Below, piece after piece: positions 12,121 to 24,284 of a DNA stretch of 64,000 bases; positions within the stretch are counted from its first letter, which is position 1; each line of letters starts with the position of its first letter. The position numbers were made by a program, and so were the translations under genes. Source of the DNA: Cynocephalus volans (Eukaryota > Chordata > Mammalia > Dermoptera > Cynocephalidae); contig NC_084463.1 of assembly GCF_027409185.1 (NCBI RefSeq), forward strand, positions 69,735,852-69,799,851, written 5' to 3'. Under the pieces are notes generated by a model. The model was given only the letters and a program-made list of their open reading frames with translations, did not search any database and had not been told where the DNA came from.

Positions 12121-13430
12121 TGGGTTGAGTTCAGTTTTATTTGGAAATTGTTTAAGGGGAGTTTATTGGTCAGACAGGATTATATTTGACTATGCTAAGG
12201 TTTTAAAGTTATAAAGCCATAAATGCAGCCTAAAATCAGAATGATCTTGTTTAATATTGTTAGTTTAATAAAAAACAGCTGTATCTCTGAGTTATCAAAC
12301 TTTCAGTTTCTCACTTAGGTAAACAGCTCATGTTCATGAACTATAAGAATGGTTGAAAGGAAAATAACTTAAAATGATGATTAATTTGTTTAATATGTAA
12401 TTTAGGTATAACTGATAAAAACGAAGTAGAGGTAAATGGGATAAACATTTATAAATTAAAACAAGGTGGAAAGGAATCAATAAGTAGGAGAAAGAGATAT
12501 AAAAAGTTACAGATATGAAAATTTGTTTTTGGTTAAAAAAAGTTAAATAAAAGAAAATAATTTTACATGGGAAAGAATCTAGTGAGGTAAATTTATGCCC
12601 TATAGTAAAATCATTGGTTATTCAGAAAAGAGTAAATATAGGAAAAAGCAAAAAGTCTAAGCATGTTGTGGAAAGTCTGAAGAAGTTATGATAATGGCTT
12701 ACAAAGAATACATTTATGAAAGGAATTTTGTGTATAATCAAGTTGGCTATAATTTAGAAGAAAATTATCTGTATCTGTCTTTCTAATGATTGTGCTTTAA
12801 TATAAATACACTAAAAAAACCCCGAAAAATTTGGTTCTCTGTGCTTAAAACAACAAGATTTTCCTAGAATTTTGGTCTACTAGTAAAAATTACAAGCTTT
12901 TAATTTAATTCTGAAATCTGTTCTCAATAATCTTCCAAACTATAGCTTCTTCCTTTTACAGTTTCTGCTTAATTTCAAGTTGTAAATGCTTCTTCATTTA
13001 AAATAGCAATTTTATTTCTCAAGGTAGAGTTTTCCTCTTAAAGCTTTTCTAAAGTTCTTGCTGCACATGATTTGTAGTCTGTACATCACTGCCTTCAATC
13101 TTTTCACCTAGAGAAGGTACATTTTTTTGCTTGGCTTGTATGATAACGCTCTCCTTCAAAAGGGAAAAATTGGGGTTTATTATATATTAAGAAGTTAAAT
13201 GTAAGTTAATAACAGAAGGAATTGAGGGGAAACTGGAAGTATATTGTCATAGTCTATGCACATTACATGTAAAGTAGAATAATATATTTGAAGGTAGAAC
13301 ATCATAAATTAAAGATGTATACTGTAAAATCTATAGACTTCTAAAAAATAGTGGTACAGCTAATAGGGTAAGAAAGTTTATAAAATAAATACAAAAAAGA
13401 AATATTCAACTAATCCAAAAGAAAACAGAA
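12121..13430. other. AT-rich spacer without a recognised gene
   Basis: There is no exon-like block, no long open frame and no clear repeat family. Part may be diverged L1 or retroviral internal sequence. Confidence 0.5.
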
Positions 13431-14330
13431 AAAAAGAACAGGTAAAAAAAGCAACCAGTAAGATGTCAGATTTAAAAATCAAACATATTAAATATAATTT
13501 AAATTTTTAATTTAAATATAATTAACTGTAATTGGTCTCAGTACTCAATAAAAGACACAGACTGTTAGACTGAATTTAAAAAAGTAACACAATTATATGC
13601 TAAGAAAAAACACACTTTAAATGTAAAGATATAGATATGATCAAGTAAAAAGGCAGAAAAAGAGACACAATAGAAACCCATAACATAAGACACAAAAGCA
13701 CAGATCATATAAGAAAAAAAAAAAAATGAAGAAGATATACTGGGCTTTGTAAAATTGAAAACTTTTGCTCTTCAAGATTCTATTCAGGAAATTAAAGGCA
13801 AGCAGCAGCCTGAAAGAAAATATTTATAATGGTTATGTCTGACATAGGTTTTGTATCAAGAATATTTAAAGAACATTTAAAATTCAATAAGAAAAAATGC
13901 AAACTATTTAATAACAATGAGCAAATAATTTGGGCACTGTAAGAAAGAAGATATGCAAATGGCTAAGAAGTGCATTAAGTGATGTTAAATATATTAATCA
14001 TCAGAAAATGCAACTCTAAGCCACAATAAAATATAAATAAAGTAGCTAAAATCTTCAAGCAACCCAAATATCCATCACCATGTGAATGGATAAGCAAATT
14101 GTTAGATATTCATAGAGTATAATGCTTCTCACTAATAAAATGACATTAACTATTTCTACAGACATCAATTACAAAAATCTTCATAATACTTCACTGATCA
14201 AAAAAATACTTATACAAGCAGGACACCCTATATGATTTCATTTATAGAAAAATAAAGAACTAGCAAAAGTAATCCATAGTGATAGTAATAAACTACAGTG
14301 AAACCAACTGTTTGGCTGACTGATATTCAG
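13430..14330 (+). repeat. Old LINE-1 fragment
   Basis: Sense ORF2 remnants are visible: the 'ggtctcagtactcaataaaagacacag' type block, the 'ctggaatctgaa/ttcaagattc' block, and the 'aacccaaatatccatc' block near the end. It is heavily diverged and interrupted. Confidence 0.65.
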
Positions 14331-14499
14331 GTACCAATAGTAAATGGAATTGATTTGCTATTAATATGAGGTACACTAGGGTTTAGCCTTTACTAATATT
14401 GATGACACCCACATAGTACCACAATCAAACAGTCTCACACAATGCACATTTTAAGGCTATTAAATTAAATTTTGCCCACAGGATTTTGGATGAGTCACT

Positions 14500-14900
14500 C
14501 TCTCGAGTACTAAAGCTAACACATTTAATTTTCTCTGGTCAAAAGCCTTCCAAATATTTAGGATCAGTTTAGAGTCAGACATTTACTTATTTACACCAAC
14601 AGTGTTTATTATATTAAAAAATAGAGATACTTTAATTTGTTTAAATGTAACACCAGTACAAAAAAATGATTATATTGTATAATGTTGACTTGACTACTTA
14701 TCATGATTTGAGGTTCACATATTGCACACAGGTATTGATATTCAACTGTTGCCCACAGATGTGTACAATCAACTATGTTATAATAAAAATAAAATAAATA
14801 AATCAAAATCTTATTCTAAAATAAACTTCACTTATTAAATCAATTAGTAACCCACCTAAATCCTTCTACCTCATATCTACTACACCAGTCATCTAAGCAT
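14500..14900 (+). repeat. Spacer segment paralogous to 31,680-31,900
   Basis: Blocks such as 'ctctggtcaaaagccttccaaat' (from about 14532) and 'aattagtaacccacctaaat' match 'ctctggtcaaaaccttttcaaat' and 'aattactaagccacctaatt' in the same order in the CARD18-CASP1 spacer. It is part of an old tandem duplication that includes the nearby caspase exon remnants. Confidence 0.6.
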
Positions 14901-15044
14901 AGATTTGCTTAGTTCAGCACAATAAGCTTCACTTTTCCTGTCAACACATGTTGAACTTCCTAGCTTAGAATTTTATAGTGCAAGCTTGAGACTAGAAACT
15001 ACTACAAACACCTCCTTCCATTCTTTATCTTTCTTGGACTAGCA

Positions 15045-15385
15045 GAGACATAATTCCAAAGTCCATCTGGTGGTGGCGACAGTGACCCAGGGGTCTCACA
15101 TTGCAAGATGGTGGAAGCAGAGAGAGCAAAGAGATAGCCAGATTCTCCTTTTCTTTTAAACCCCCAGAACCAAGCCCCTGACCACCATTATCAAGACATT
15201 CCCTACTGCATGGTCCTACAATCCAATCACCTCTTCAAGGTTCCACCTTTCAATTACCATAATAGGATTTCTGACCCGTTTAACAGGCACAGTGGGGCTG
15301 TTTCTAACACATACAACTTGGGAGACACAACTCAAGCTTCAGTGAGTTTGGGGGGCGGGGAGGGCATCATTCAATCCACTACACA
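15045..15385 (+). repeat. Interspersed repeat (family not resolved)
   Basis: The pattern 'gtctcacattgcaagatggtggaagcagagagag' to 'ggagggcatcattcaatccac' is a typical mammalian medium-reiterated repeat. A related block occurs inside the LTR at 17930-18309. Confidence 0.5.
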
Positions 15386-15716
15386 GGAATTATCTCTGAG
15401 AAACTATTGCCACACCTTCTCTCTTCTGAAGGAAATCACTGGAGCTGATCTGGTATATCAACTTTCTGAGAGCAATTTATCAGTCTTTCATGATTTTAAA
15501 AATATTTTCATATTCCAAAAATATGAAAAACAAAGACATACTCAAGTGAGTATGTATTAGATTACTTTTTGGGAAAAACAGTTTTCCACGAGGAAGAGGG
15601 TTAGGGTAGCCTATAGAATAAAAGAGAATGAATTCAACTGAATAAACTGCATTTCTGCTAATGCCACTGCAGTGGTTTATATGGTCCAAAGTTTGTGACC
15701 CTGAAGTTCTTGTAAG

Positions 15717-15936
15717 ACATGATGTTAGCATAGAAGTCATTTCTTTCCTCCCCCAAATTCAAGATTTTAATTGCTTTCTTATTGTTTTAATTTTACAGTT
15801 TCTCAGAGAGCGGTCATAGCATGAATCATCTGCTGGGCATTTCTAATCTAGCAGATCCAACATAGTCCCAAAATCGAACACCTAGAATAGCTCCAGTTTC
15901 TAAGGATAAACTGAAGATTATCATTATCCATGCTGG
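15717..15936 (+). pseudogene. Decayed caspase exon 6 remnant psi-C
   Basis: The 3' half clearly aligns with the end of caspase exon 6. 'tctaaggataaactgaagattatcattatcca' matches the DNA for [12 protein letters not shown] in CASP1, followed by 'tgctgg' where the active-site Ala-Cys-Arg-Gly would be. The 5' half is weaker ('acatgatgttagcatagaag' against the DM..EL block). It has no intact frame, the catalytic Cys is not recognisable and the donor is lost. It pairs with psi-D (32437-32810) in the equivalent spacer. Confidence 0.65.
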
Positions 15937-16214
15937 TTTCCTGAATGAAAAGTTTTGTGTTGTAGTGTAGAAAGTCTAAAAATAATTTGCAATTTTGTAT
16001 TTTGTGATTATCCCTATGCCTTGGAGAGGATACCAGTTGGGACCTTCCCTACCTTTGGGCTGTAATCTCTTTTGTTCCAGTGAGTATTCAGTGTGCTAAA
16101 TACTCCTATGTTTTACTGCTATGAGGCTACGTAGTTCTTAGAGTAGAAACTGTTCCTAAAAGCTTAGCCTAGATCTTACTCTTCAGCTCTGAAAATGATT
16201 TTAGTCTGCCACCC

Positions 16215-16610
16215 ACTATATCATGTATGATGTATCCATTGCTGTGTAACAAATTGTCCCAAAATTAGTAGCTTAAAGCAACAAAGAATTATCTCACCAT
16301 TTCTGTGTGATAGGAATCCAGGAAATATGTGACAACCAGGATGCCACTCACAGTCCATCTAAAGGTTCAGTGGAAGGTCAGCTCTGCTTCCAAGTTCACT
16401 CACATGGTGAGCTGAATCCTGGTTGTTGTTAAGGTTTGGTTTCTCCTTAGCTGTTGGCCAGAGGCCTTGCTCAGAGCAGTTCCTTAACAAGCAAGCCTCT
16501 CTACAGGGTAGCTCACAATATGGCAGCTAAGTTCCATTAGAATGAGCAAATGAGAAAAAAAAGAAGAAAGTAAGACAGAAACCAAAGTCTCGTTGTTACC
16601 TAATTTTGGA
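16215..16610 (+). repeat. Interspersed repeat of the 'ctgtgtaacaaattgtccc' class
   Basis: It starts 'attgctgtgtaacaaattg' and contains 'ctgttggccagaggc' and 'ggtagctcacaatatggcag', a well-known mammalian repeat consensus pattern whose family name I cannot assign safely. Confidence 0.55.
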
Positions 16611-16611
16611 A

Positions 16612-17265
16612 ATAACATCTCATAACATTTGGAAAATAATATAGAAGTTTCTCAAAAAATAAAAATAGAACCAAAATAGAACTACTATTTGATCCAGCAA
16701 TCTCAGTATTAGTTATATATTCAAATTAAATGAAATCAGTATGTTGAATAAAAATCTGCATACCCATATTTATTGCAGCACTATTAACAATAGCCAAGAT
16801 ATGGAATTAACCTAGGTACCCAACAATGGATAAATGGATTTTTAAAAAGTGGTACTTTTACACAATAGAATACTATTCTGCCACTAAAAGGAATAAATCC
16901 TGTCATTTGCAGCAAAATGGATGGAACTGGAAATCGTCAAGTTAGTCAGTCACAGAAAGAAAATGCCACATGATCTTGCTCATATGTGGAATCTAAAAAA
17001 CAAACAAACAAACAAATGAAAAACTGGTTCTCACGGAAGGAGAGAGTAGAATAATGGTTACCAGAGGCTGGGAGGGGAGGGGTTGTGAAGGAAGGAGAAG
17101 GAGTGGACTAATGGATACAAAACTGTGCTGTCTATGCTAAGTGAATCACTGTGCACTATATGTATGTGTTGAAACAATACACTGTACCCCACAAATATGT
17201 ATATGTAAATGTTAAAATAAAAATTAAAAAATAAATTAATTAAATAAAATTTTTTAAAAAATGAA
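16612..17265 (+). mobile_element. LINE-1 3' end
   Basis: Sense L1 3' ORF2/3' UTR: 'tttgatccagcaatc', 'tattgcagcactattaacaatagccaag', 'ccagaggctgggaggg', then an A-rich tail around 17215-17260. It is 5'-truncated. Confidence 0.75.
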
Positions 17266-17408
17266 TCTTGAAGACATATTTATACATACATGTTCATAGC
17301 AGTGCTATTTTCAACAGCCAAAAGGTCGAAGCAACTTTTGTCTATTGACAGATGAATGGGTAAACAAAATGTGGTACATACATAGAATGGAATGTTATTC
17401 AGCCTTAG

Positions 17409-17849
17409 CGTGGGGAAAATAGGATAATTTATTCAGGCTCCCTAGGCTCAGGTCTGATTGGGGGTCAAGCAGCACATTTCTTGTAAACAAGTTGTGTGTG
17501 GGTGGCGTTAGTGCACACGTGCACCAACGTATCTTTTTAATTTTTTTGCTATTGTGTGTTCTTGAGTTTGTGAAGCAGCAAGGGCTGGCAGAGCTCAAGT
17601 CTAAAAATAGAGCATGTTTACTCTGCTGGCAGCTGCTCAGTTTTTCTTTGGACTTTGCAGGTAGCAGTTGAGTTTCTCCTTTGGACTGTTTAACTCTCAG
17701 ACATGTGTGTGCTGAATAAAGACTATTCTACTTCAGCCAAGGCTCCAAGGACCTTTTTGCCAGTTACCTAGCTCATAGACCTGCTTGTGAAGGGTTTGTG
17801 AATGGGCTTAAGGGGTCTGTGAGCTCCATACCCTAGCTCTAGCTCTACA
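17409..17849 (+). mobile_element. Solo LTR nested in L1
   Basis: A 441 bp block with a late AATAAA ('gctgaataaagactattc') is flanked by direct repeats CTTAG (17404-17408 and 17850-17854) that continue the host L1. This fits a solo retroviral or MaLR-like LTR. The terminal dinucleotides are not a perfect TG...CA with this placement, so its ends may be off by a few bases. Confidence 0.6.
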
Positions 17850-17929
17850 CTTAGAAAAGAAAAAAATTGTGACCCCTGATACAATATGGATGACATTGAA
17901 GACATAATGCAAAGTGAAATGTCAGTCAC

Positions 17930-18309
17930 TGTATTAGTCCGTTTCTTTTGCTTATAACAAAATACCTAAAACTAGGTGATTTATAAAGAAAATAAAATGT
18001 ATTGCTTACGGTTCCTGAGTCTGGGAAGTCCAAAGTCCAAGAGACACATCCTAGGGGGTCTCACATTGCAAGATGGTAGAAGCAGCGAGAGATTCAACTT
18101 TTTTCTCCATTTTTTGTTCTTTCTTGACCCCCAGTGGATTGGATGCTTCCTGCCCACATTGAGGGTGAATCTTTTCCACCCAGTCTACTCAGGATGTCAC
18201 GCTAATCTTTGCTGGAAACACCCTCATGGACACACCTAAAAAGATAGCTTCACCAGGTTTCTCGGCATTAACTAATCTAATCAAGTTGACACCTGGAATT
18301 AACCTTCCA
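17930..18309 (-). mobile_element. MaLR-type solo LTR (antisense) with 6-bp target duplication
   Basis: It begins TGTATTAGTCCGTTT, the reverse complement of the usual MaLR LTR end (...GACTAATACA), and ends ...CCTTCCA, so it is bounded TG...CA. AGTCAC occurs immediately before (17924-17929) and after (18310-18315), which is a perfect target-site duplication in the host L1. Confidence 0.75.
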
Positions 18310-18950
18310 AGTCACCAAATGACAAATGCTATAGGATTTCACTTACATGAGGTACATAAAGTAGTCAAATTCATAGAGACAATAAGTAGAAAAGTGGTTG
18401 CCAGAGGCTGGTGAAAGGGGAAAATGGGTAGTTATTGTTTACTGGGTACAGGGTTTCAGTTTTCCAAGATGAAAAGAGTTGTGGATTTAGATGGTGGTGA
18501 TGTTTGCACACTGTGAATGTATTTAATGCCACTGAAGTGAACACTGAAAAATTATTAAGATAGTAAATTTTATACTATCTGTATTTCACCACAACTAAAA
18601 AAAAAAAAGTTTTAGGACTTGATGTAGGTGGCAAAACTGCCGTATACTATGGTTTGACTTTCTGTTTAAACCTCAGTGAACTGAAGGTTCCTTATTGCAC
18701 GTATTTAACTCTGTATGTGCATTTTCATTTCCTTCCTATTCTCACTTCTCATCCCCCACAGAATGGTGAAGCAAATTTCTTATGGGCATCGTTCCTGCGA
18801 CAATCTAAGGTTTATTAACCTGAAAATGTCTTGGGAAATGACAGTAATTAAAAACCTCTTAGGAAATAATAATTATAAACACATATGCAGGTGTAATCAT
18901 TATTTCTTAATCTGTGCACACACCCTGACTAAAAAGATCGTGCTACGTAG

Positions 18951-18963
18951 CTTGCTGTTTCCA
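18951..18963 (+). promoter_or_regulatory. Eroded IRF/ISRE-like element of CARD18-like gene
   Basis: It lies 30 bp before the former start codon, the same distance as the CASP1 element. The reverse complement reads GGAAACAGCAAG, so the second GAAA half-site of the GAAANNGAAA pattern is GCAA. Nearby 'tgtgcacacaccctgactaaaaag' aligns with CASP1 'tgtacacgccctgctgaaaagg', showing that the two promoters are paralogous. Loss of IRF binding is inferred. Confidence 0.45.
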
Positions 18964-18992
18964 TCGTACACCCAGCACCAGTGTGAGAAGCC

Positions 18993-19893
18993 GTGGATGG
19001 TGAGTCTTCCCAGGTCCAAGAGGAGAGGTTTGGGGAAGCATTAATCCAGGAAAAGATTGAATTTCTCATCAGGATTGGTGAAGGTTTATGTTTGTAGCCT
19101 TGGGAGGAGGGAGGAAGCAAGATTTTTACAGAATTTTTGAGGGAAAAGGTAAGGCAAGAAGAATCTGGCATTCTACTGATATCTGCTATTATTTAGCTAG
19201 TCTTACCTGAATTTGAAAGGTTACCAGTTAGCTGAGGAAGAAAATGGGGACAGGATGAGTATTGGCTGCTCTTGATCTTCAAGGAGACAGCTGTCAACTT
19301 TCAGAGTTCGAGAAATTGGGGTGTGTCTGAGCAGAATGACTTCTGACTGTCAGGAGGTCAACAGAAAAATCAGGAAATCAAGTCTCCCAGGTCACTCACT
19401 GAGTATATGTGATTATAGGTAAGATTAGAAAGAATTACATGCAGCAAATGCCTCAGGATTCAGAGGTAAGATCATTTCCTGAGATTACTGTACCCCAGGG
19501 AGAGAAACATTTGTCTGGGAAAGACTAAAACAATTGGTTCCCTGTTGGTGAATTGAGAGGGAAATTATGCTGTGTCATTATCTGAGGAACCTTTGTGTGT
19601 TTTTTTACTTTGTTTGCTTCCAATAGACAAAACACTGAGTCAGAAGAGGAGGCTATTTATCCATTCGGTGGGTGAGGGTACAATAAACGGCTTGCTGGAT
19701 GCTCTATTAGAGGAAACAGTGATTAACCTGGAGGAGATGAACAAAGTGATATGTGAAAATCACACAGTCATGGATAAGGCTTGAGTCTTGATTGACTTTG
19801 TTATTGGGAAAGGAGTCCGGGCTTGTCACGTATTTATTAAGCATCTCCGTGAAGAAGACCCTGAACTCGCACGGAAGATGGGGCTGCTTTTAG
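18993..19893 (+). pseudogene. CARD18: CARD18 (ICEBERG)-like CARD gene, inactivated
   Basis: Exon 1 (18993-18999) matches CASP1 exon 1 (ATGGCTG then donor), but the start codon is GTG (GTGGATG then GTGAG). Exon 2 (19627-19893) is 267 nt, exactly the length of the CASP1 CARD exon, with good AG and GTAAG sites. It reads [20 protein letters not shown], then [20 protein letters not shown], to HTVMDKA, and then TGA at 19782-19784 where ICEBERG has Arg. After the stop the frame continues VLIDFVIGKG and ends FIKHLREEDPELARKMGL, very like ICEBERG FIKHLCEEDPQLASKMGL. ICEBERG is a CARD-only decoy that binds the caspase-1 CARD. Here both the start and the CARD core are broken, and the only ATG-started frame gives a short truncated CARD. 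A retained function is unlikely. Confidence 0.85.
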
Positions 19894-22400
19894 GTAAGGT
19901 TGAATGATTCAACCTAATGTCCGAGTAGTCCCTGTATCTTGAGCCCAATTACTGTTATCTTCATTCTTCTTATCAGTCTAGAAGAGGTTTCCTATCATCT
20001 CAGCCTCAGACCCCATTCCTATATTTGTTGCCCTAGTGTAACTCTCATCTGTACTCCTCAGTGTCTCTTGAACTTTTTCTCTGTTCCCTCTGCTGATTAC
20101 AGGTCATTTCTAGTTTGCGTAGGTAGTAGCTCATTATTATAGTTCATACGAAGAATCTAGATGTCTTCATCCTGAAACCTTTGCTGTTCCTGGGCAGCCA
20201 TGTGCAGCATCACTCCTCCTGGAGCCCAAGAAGCCCATGACTTTATTAGAAGAGAAGACTTAAGCTCTTTTTCTATCTACCACCCTGCTCTTACCCCATC
20301 TCCCTATTAAGTGCTTTTCAGAGTATAATGATGGTGGTATTATCAGAGAATATACTGAATATGTATATAAAATTAACTGAACTAAATAATTACTCTGCAT
20401 CAAATTACACGTACATTCTATTTGCTAGGCAACTCCTTCACTTTTTCCTTTGTGTAATATGGTCTACTTGCACGATGCCAGTCTACATGCCATTCTCTGG
20501 GGTTTACCCCCTCTATCTCCAGTCCCCCAAAGAGCCCAGATTCAGGTTTGGTAACTGAGCTGGTCCATTCCTATAACCCTTTGTTCCCTCCACAGACTGA
20601 AGATGGAATATCTGGTGGACTACCAATACTTCCCAAAGCTGCTTCAGAAGAAGAAAATGTTCTTGTAAGAACTAAAGAAAACCTGCTTCTGTTTTTTAAG
20701 CTGATTAATATCATCAGTGGTCATCTATTTCTAAAAAATCTCTCTCTCTTACATGGCTGGTTTCTTGTTCTTCCCCTCTCCGTCCCAACCAAGGATACTC
20801 CATCAATAACAATGAAAGCTATACATGATTGCAATAATTGAGACAGTCACCTCCCTTTCCCTTTGCTTTTTGTTCAATTCCTTGCAATCCTGTAGACTTA
20901 ACATATAGCCAACTTGGATGCTTTTAACACCTGGGATCTGCTGTGATAGGAACCAAATGAAAATCTCACTTAGTTTTCAGTCACATTACTTTGTAATGTT
21001 CTCACTTAGTTTTTCAGGTACAGATCTATGATAATAACCCAATGTAATAAAAAAACCTTCCTTGCTGGGCAAGCACTAGAGAAAACCCATGGATAGATAC
21101 TCCATTGCCAGTAATCCAGTGTCCTCAAAAAAATGTTCATGAACATACTGATAGTAAATACAGCCTTTTAAGTCCAAAGGAGCAGGATGTAAGAAGACAA
21201 GCCTTGCTGCCTAAAGACTGGAGATTTGTAGAGTCAGTATAGCATGATGGCACATGTGGCTCTGCACCCTTCAGAGCAGGGAAATGGCCATCCATTCTGC
21301 TCGTGCTGTCTTTCCTTGTGTATATAGTAATAACTAATGAAGTATTCTCTTACAGAAGCTTCAAGAGGGTTTCTAATTCGTTCACTCATGCCAATTCCTA
21401 ACCTTTTTGACATAGTTTGCAGCAAGAAATTGGGCACCAGGAACCAAGACCAAATAATTTACTGGATTCTTCAGGTTTGTGCACTTTCGATGAGTTCTCT
21501 TTATAAAGGTAAAATAAAACTTAATGTGGCATCTTTTCTTTTTTGAGTGTGTCAGTCATAAATTGTGGGGGAAAAAAATCATTGTAGGTTGACTCCAAAT
21601 ATAATAAATGAGGATTTCAATGTTTTCCTCCACAGAGGAGGTGTATGGCATGGACAGGAGGTTTGTATTTGTCTGTGAGACACCAGAGATGAGGTCAGGG
21701 CTCTTTTCATATGGAGTTAGATGGTTTTTTTTAGAAAAAAAACACTCTTTAAGGGAATCACACTTTGAAGATGGTTTGGCAGTATGCTCAGTAATCAAGA
21801 GCATAGGTTTGAGATCAAGACAGATCTGTAATAAGCTCTGTAATCATTTGGAAAGTTTTCTTAATTCTTCTGAGGCACAATTTCCTCATAAGTAAAATAG
21901 GCTTTACAACATTATCCACATGGAGTCATTGAAAGAACTAAATGAGTTTGTAAAGGGCTAAGCCCATTGCTTACAAATGAGTGAACAAGCAATAAATTTT
22001 GCCTGCAAGTTTAATCATTTTATTACCACTTTTATTTACAGAGACACAGAATCATTATATGGAGTCACATTTAGGAAATACTTAAGGAGATAGACTTCCT
22101 GTAGTCTGTTTTAGTCATTGATCAAAAAAATCTATATATCATTTATAATCAAAGTGAAAATGCTAGAGTTTGAAGTTAAATAAAGAAAGTACACATCTTT
22201 ATTCCAGATATTTTAAAATATTTAATTTTGGGAAATGTATAAGGAGAGACAGAAAAAGAGTCAAGAGAAACAATTACAGCAAATGTAAGGTGAGATTATG
22301 TGGTATTGAGTATAATTACCTAAAAATTCAGACAATGAAAATGATGCTGTGGAATAAAATTATTCATTAAGTGTCATTATTTTCCAGGCTTGAAGAGGTG
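19894..22400 (+). repeat. Intron-like sequence paralogous to CASP1 intron 2
   Basis: Several blocks match the CASP1 intron in order. 'gactgaagatggaatatc' and following (20596-20670) matches 42064-42155. The block around 21360-21420 matches about 42840-42880. The block around 21625-21705 (to 'gaggtcagggctctttt') matches 43030-43115 ('gtggtcagagctcctgtta'). I see no exon. This shows that the CARD18-like gene and CASP1 share an ancestral gene body, not only a CARD exon. Confidence 0.65.
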
Positions 22401-22439
22401 TTAAGTTCTCATGAGAGTCCAAAGATCAAGGAGGTGGGG

Positions 22440-23760
22440 GAAAAAAAAAAAAACAACCTCAGTATCTTTCAACAAGTGGTGTTGGAATAACTAAATTTTC
22501 GCATTAAAAAAAAAAAAAAGGTGGACCCCCCTCAAAACACCATAGGTAAAATTTTAACTCAAAATGATCAACAATTAATATATAAGAGCCCAAATCATAA
22601 AACTTTTAGTAAAAAAATAGGGATAAATTTTCATGACTTTGGATTTGGCACAGATTCTTAGATACAACACCAAAAGCGTGAACAAAAAAAAAAAGAAAAT
22701 ATAAACAAATTGGGCCTCATCAGAACTCAAACATTTTTGTGTCAAAGTACATTATTGAGTAAGTGAAAAAACAATCTACAGAATTGGAGAATATATTTTC
22801 AGATCATATATTCGGTAAGGGTTTAATATCCAGAATGTATAAAGAACTCCTATAACTCAACAACAAAAATATAACAAACCAAATTTTAAAATGGGCAATT
22901 AACTTAGACATTTCTCCAAAGAGGACATACAAATGGACAGAAAGTACCTAAAAATGTGCTCCACATCATTAGTCACTAGGTAAATGCAAATCAAACCCAC
23001 AATGAAATACTACTTCACACCTAGTAAAATGTGTATACATTAATAAAATAAAAACATAAAATAAGTTTTGACAAGGATGTGGAGAAACCGGAACTCTCGT
23101 GTAGTACTACTTACGGGAACGTACAATGGTTCAGCTACTTTGGAAAACGGTTTCGTGGTTTCTCAAAAAGGTTAATTTAAAGCTACTGTATGACACAGCA
23201 ATTTTACTTCTGGGTGTATTGCCCCAAAATTGAAAACAGGGACTCAGACAGATACTTATATGCCAATTTTCAATGCAGCAGCATTTATGCACAATAGCCA
23301 AAAGTTAGAAACAACCCAAATGTTCATCAATGGATGAATGGATAAATAAAATGTAGTGTATACACACAATGGGATATTGTTTAGCCATAAAAAGGAATGA
23401 AATTCTGATATATGCTACAACATGGATAAACCTTGAAAACACTCTAAGCGAGATAAAGCCAGGCATAAGAGAACGGATATTGTACGATTACACTTTATGA
23501 AATATCTAAAATAGGCAGAATCGTAGGAGACAGAAAGTAGATGAGAGGTTGCCAGTGCTGGGGATAAGAGAAAATGGGGAGTTATTACTTAATAATGAAA
23601 GATTTTCCTTTCGAGGTGATAAAAATGTTTTGGAAGTATATAGTGGTGATAGTCACACAACATTATGAATGTAACTAATACAACTAAATTGTGTAATTAA
23701 AAAAGGCTAAGATGGCAAATTTAATGTCATATATTATACCATAATAAAAATTGAAAAATA
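22440..23760 (+). mobile_element. LINE-1 3' half
   Basis: Sense ORF2 C-terminal/3' UTR pattern: 'aacaagtggtgttggaataac', 'caaaagcgtgaac', 'aaagaactcctataactcaac', 'tggagaaaccggaactctcg', 'ttcatcaatggatgaatgg', ending 'taccataataaaaattg'. It is diverged, with many stops and A-runs. Confidence 0.75.
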
Positions 23761-23928
23761 ATAGAGGATGAGTTGAAACATTAGGTGTATAATCATAAAT
23801 ATAAAATATTACACAGAGTGCCTTTGATTTGCAAGCATTGTGCTATGTGGTGCAGATCCAGTAGTAAACATGAAAGATATAGCCCCTGCTCTCATAAAGT
23901 CAGTATTCAATAGAACTACATGATAGTT

Positions 23929-23975
23929 ACATCTATCTATCTGTCTATCTATCTATCTGTTCATCTGTCATCTAT
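23929..23975. repeat. (TCTA/TCTG)n microsatellite
   Basis: Imperfect tetranucleotide run of TCTA with TCTG and TCATCTG variants. Confidence 0.85.
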
Positions 23976-24146
23976 CTGTATGTAATCTTTAATCTATCAT
24001 ATATGTCTCTTCACAGTTTGTGATAAGTACAATGAAGGGAAGAACAGAGTCTCATGAAAAAAAATTAAGGAGAGAAGGTTCTTCTGATAGGGTCATTTTA
24101 GGATTTTGGATTTTGAAGAAGAATGTAGATTATTTTGTTTTGTTGT

Positions 24147-24284
24147 TGTGTGTGTGTGGGGGGGGGTTATTTTGGTGTTGTTGTTTTTTCCTGGTGGGGG
24201 AGCTAACTGGAATGTGGATACTAACCCTTAACCTTGGTGTTACAAGGCTGTATTCTAACCAACTGAGCTAAGCGGCCAGCCCTA
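24147..24284 (-). repeat. tRNA-Ile-derived SINE
   Basis: On the minus strand from about 24284 the sequence reads 'ggctggccgcttagctcagt', 'tggttagaatacagccttgt', 'aacaccaaggttaagggtta'. This aligns with a tRNA-Ile body (GGCCGG.TTAGCTCAGTTGGTTAGAGC...AACGCCAAGGTC) including A- and B-box-like blocks, then a non-tRNA tail. The anticodon region has decayed and there is no CCA or acceptor pairing, so it is a retroposed SINE. tRNA-Ile SINEs are known from colugos. Confidence 0.65.

Larger units (their letters stand above)
17266..18600 (+). mobile_element. Old LINE-1 3' end carrying two nested LTRs
   Basis: The L1 reads continuously if 17409-17849 and 17930-18309 are removed: 'ttattcagcctta' joins 'gaaaagaaaaaaattgtgacc', and 'gtgaaatgtcagtcac' joins 'caaatgacaaatgctatagg'. 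It ends with 'gtatttcaccacaac' and a poly-A at about 18598-18609. Confidence 0.75.

Noticed and set aside
24215-24284. Functional tRNA-Ile gene
   Set aside because: Anticodon region and acceptor pairing are decayed and a SINE-type tail follows.
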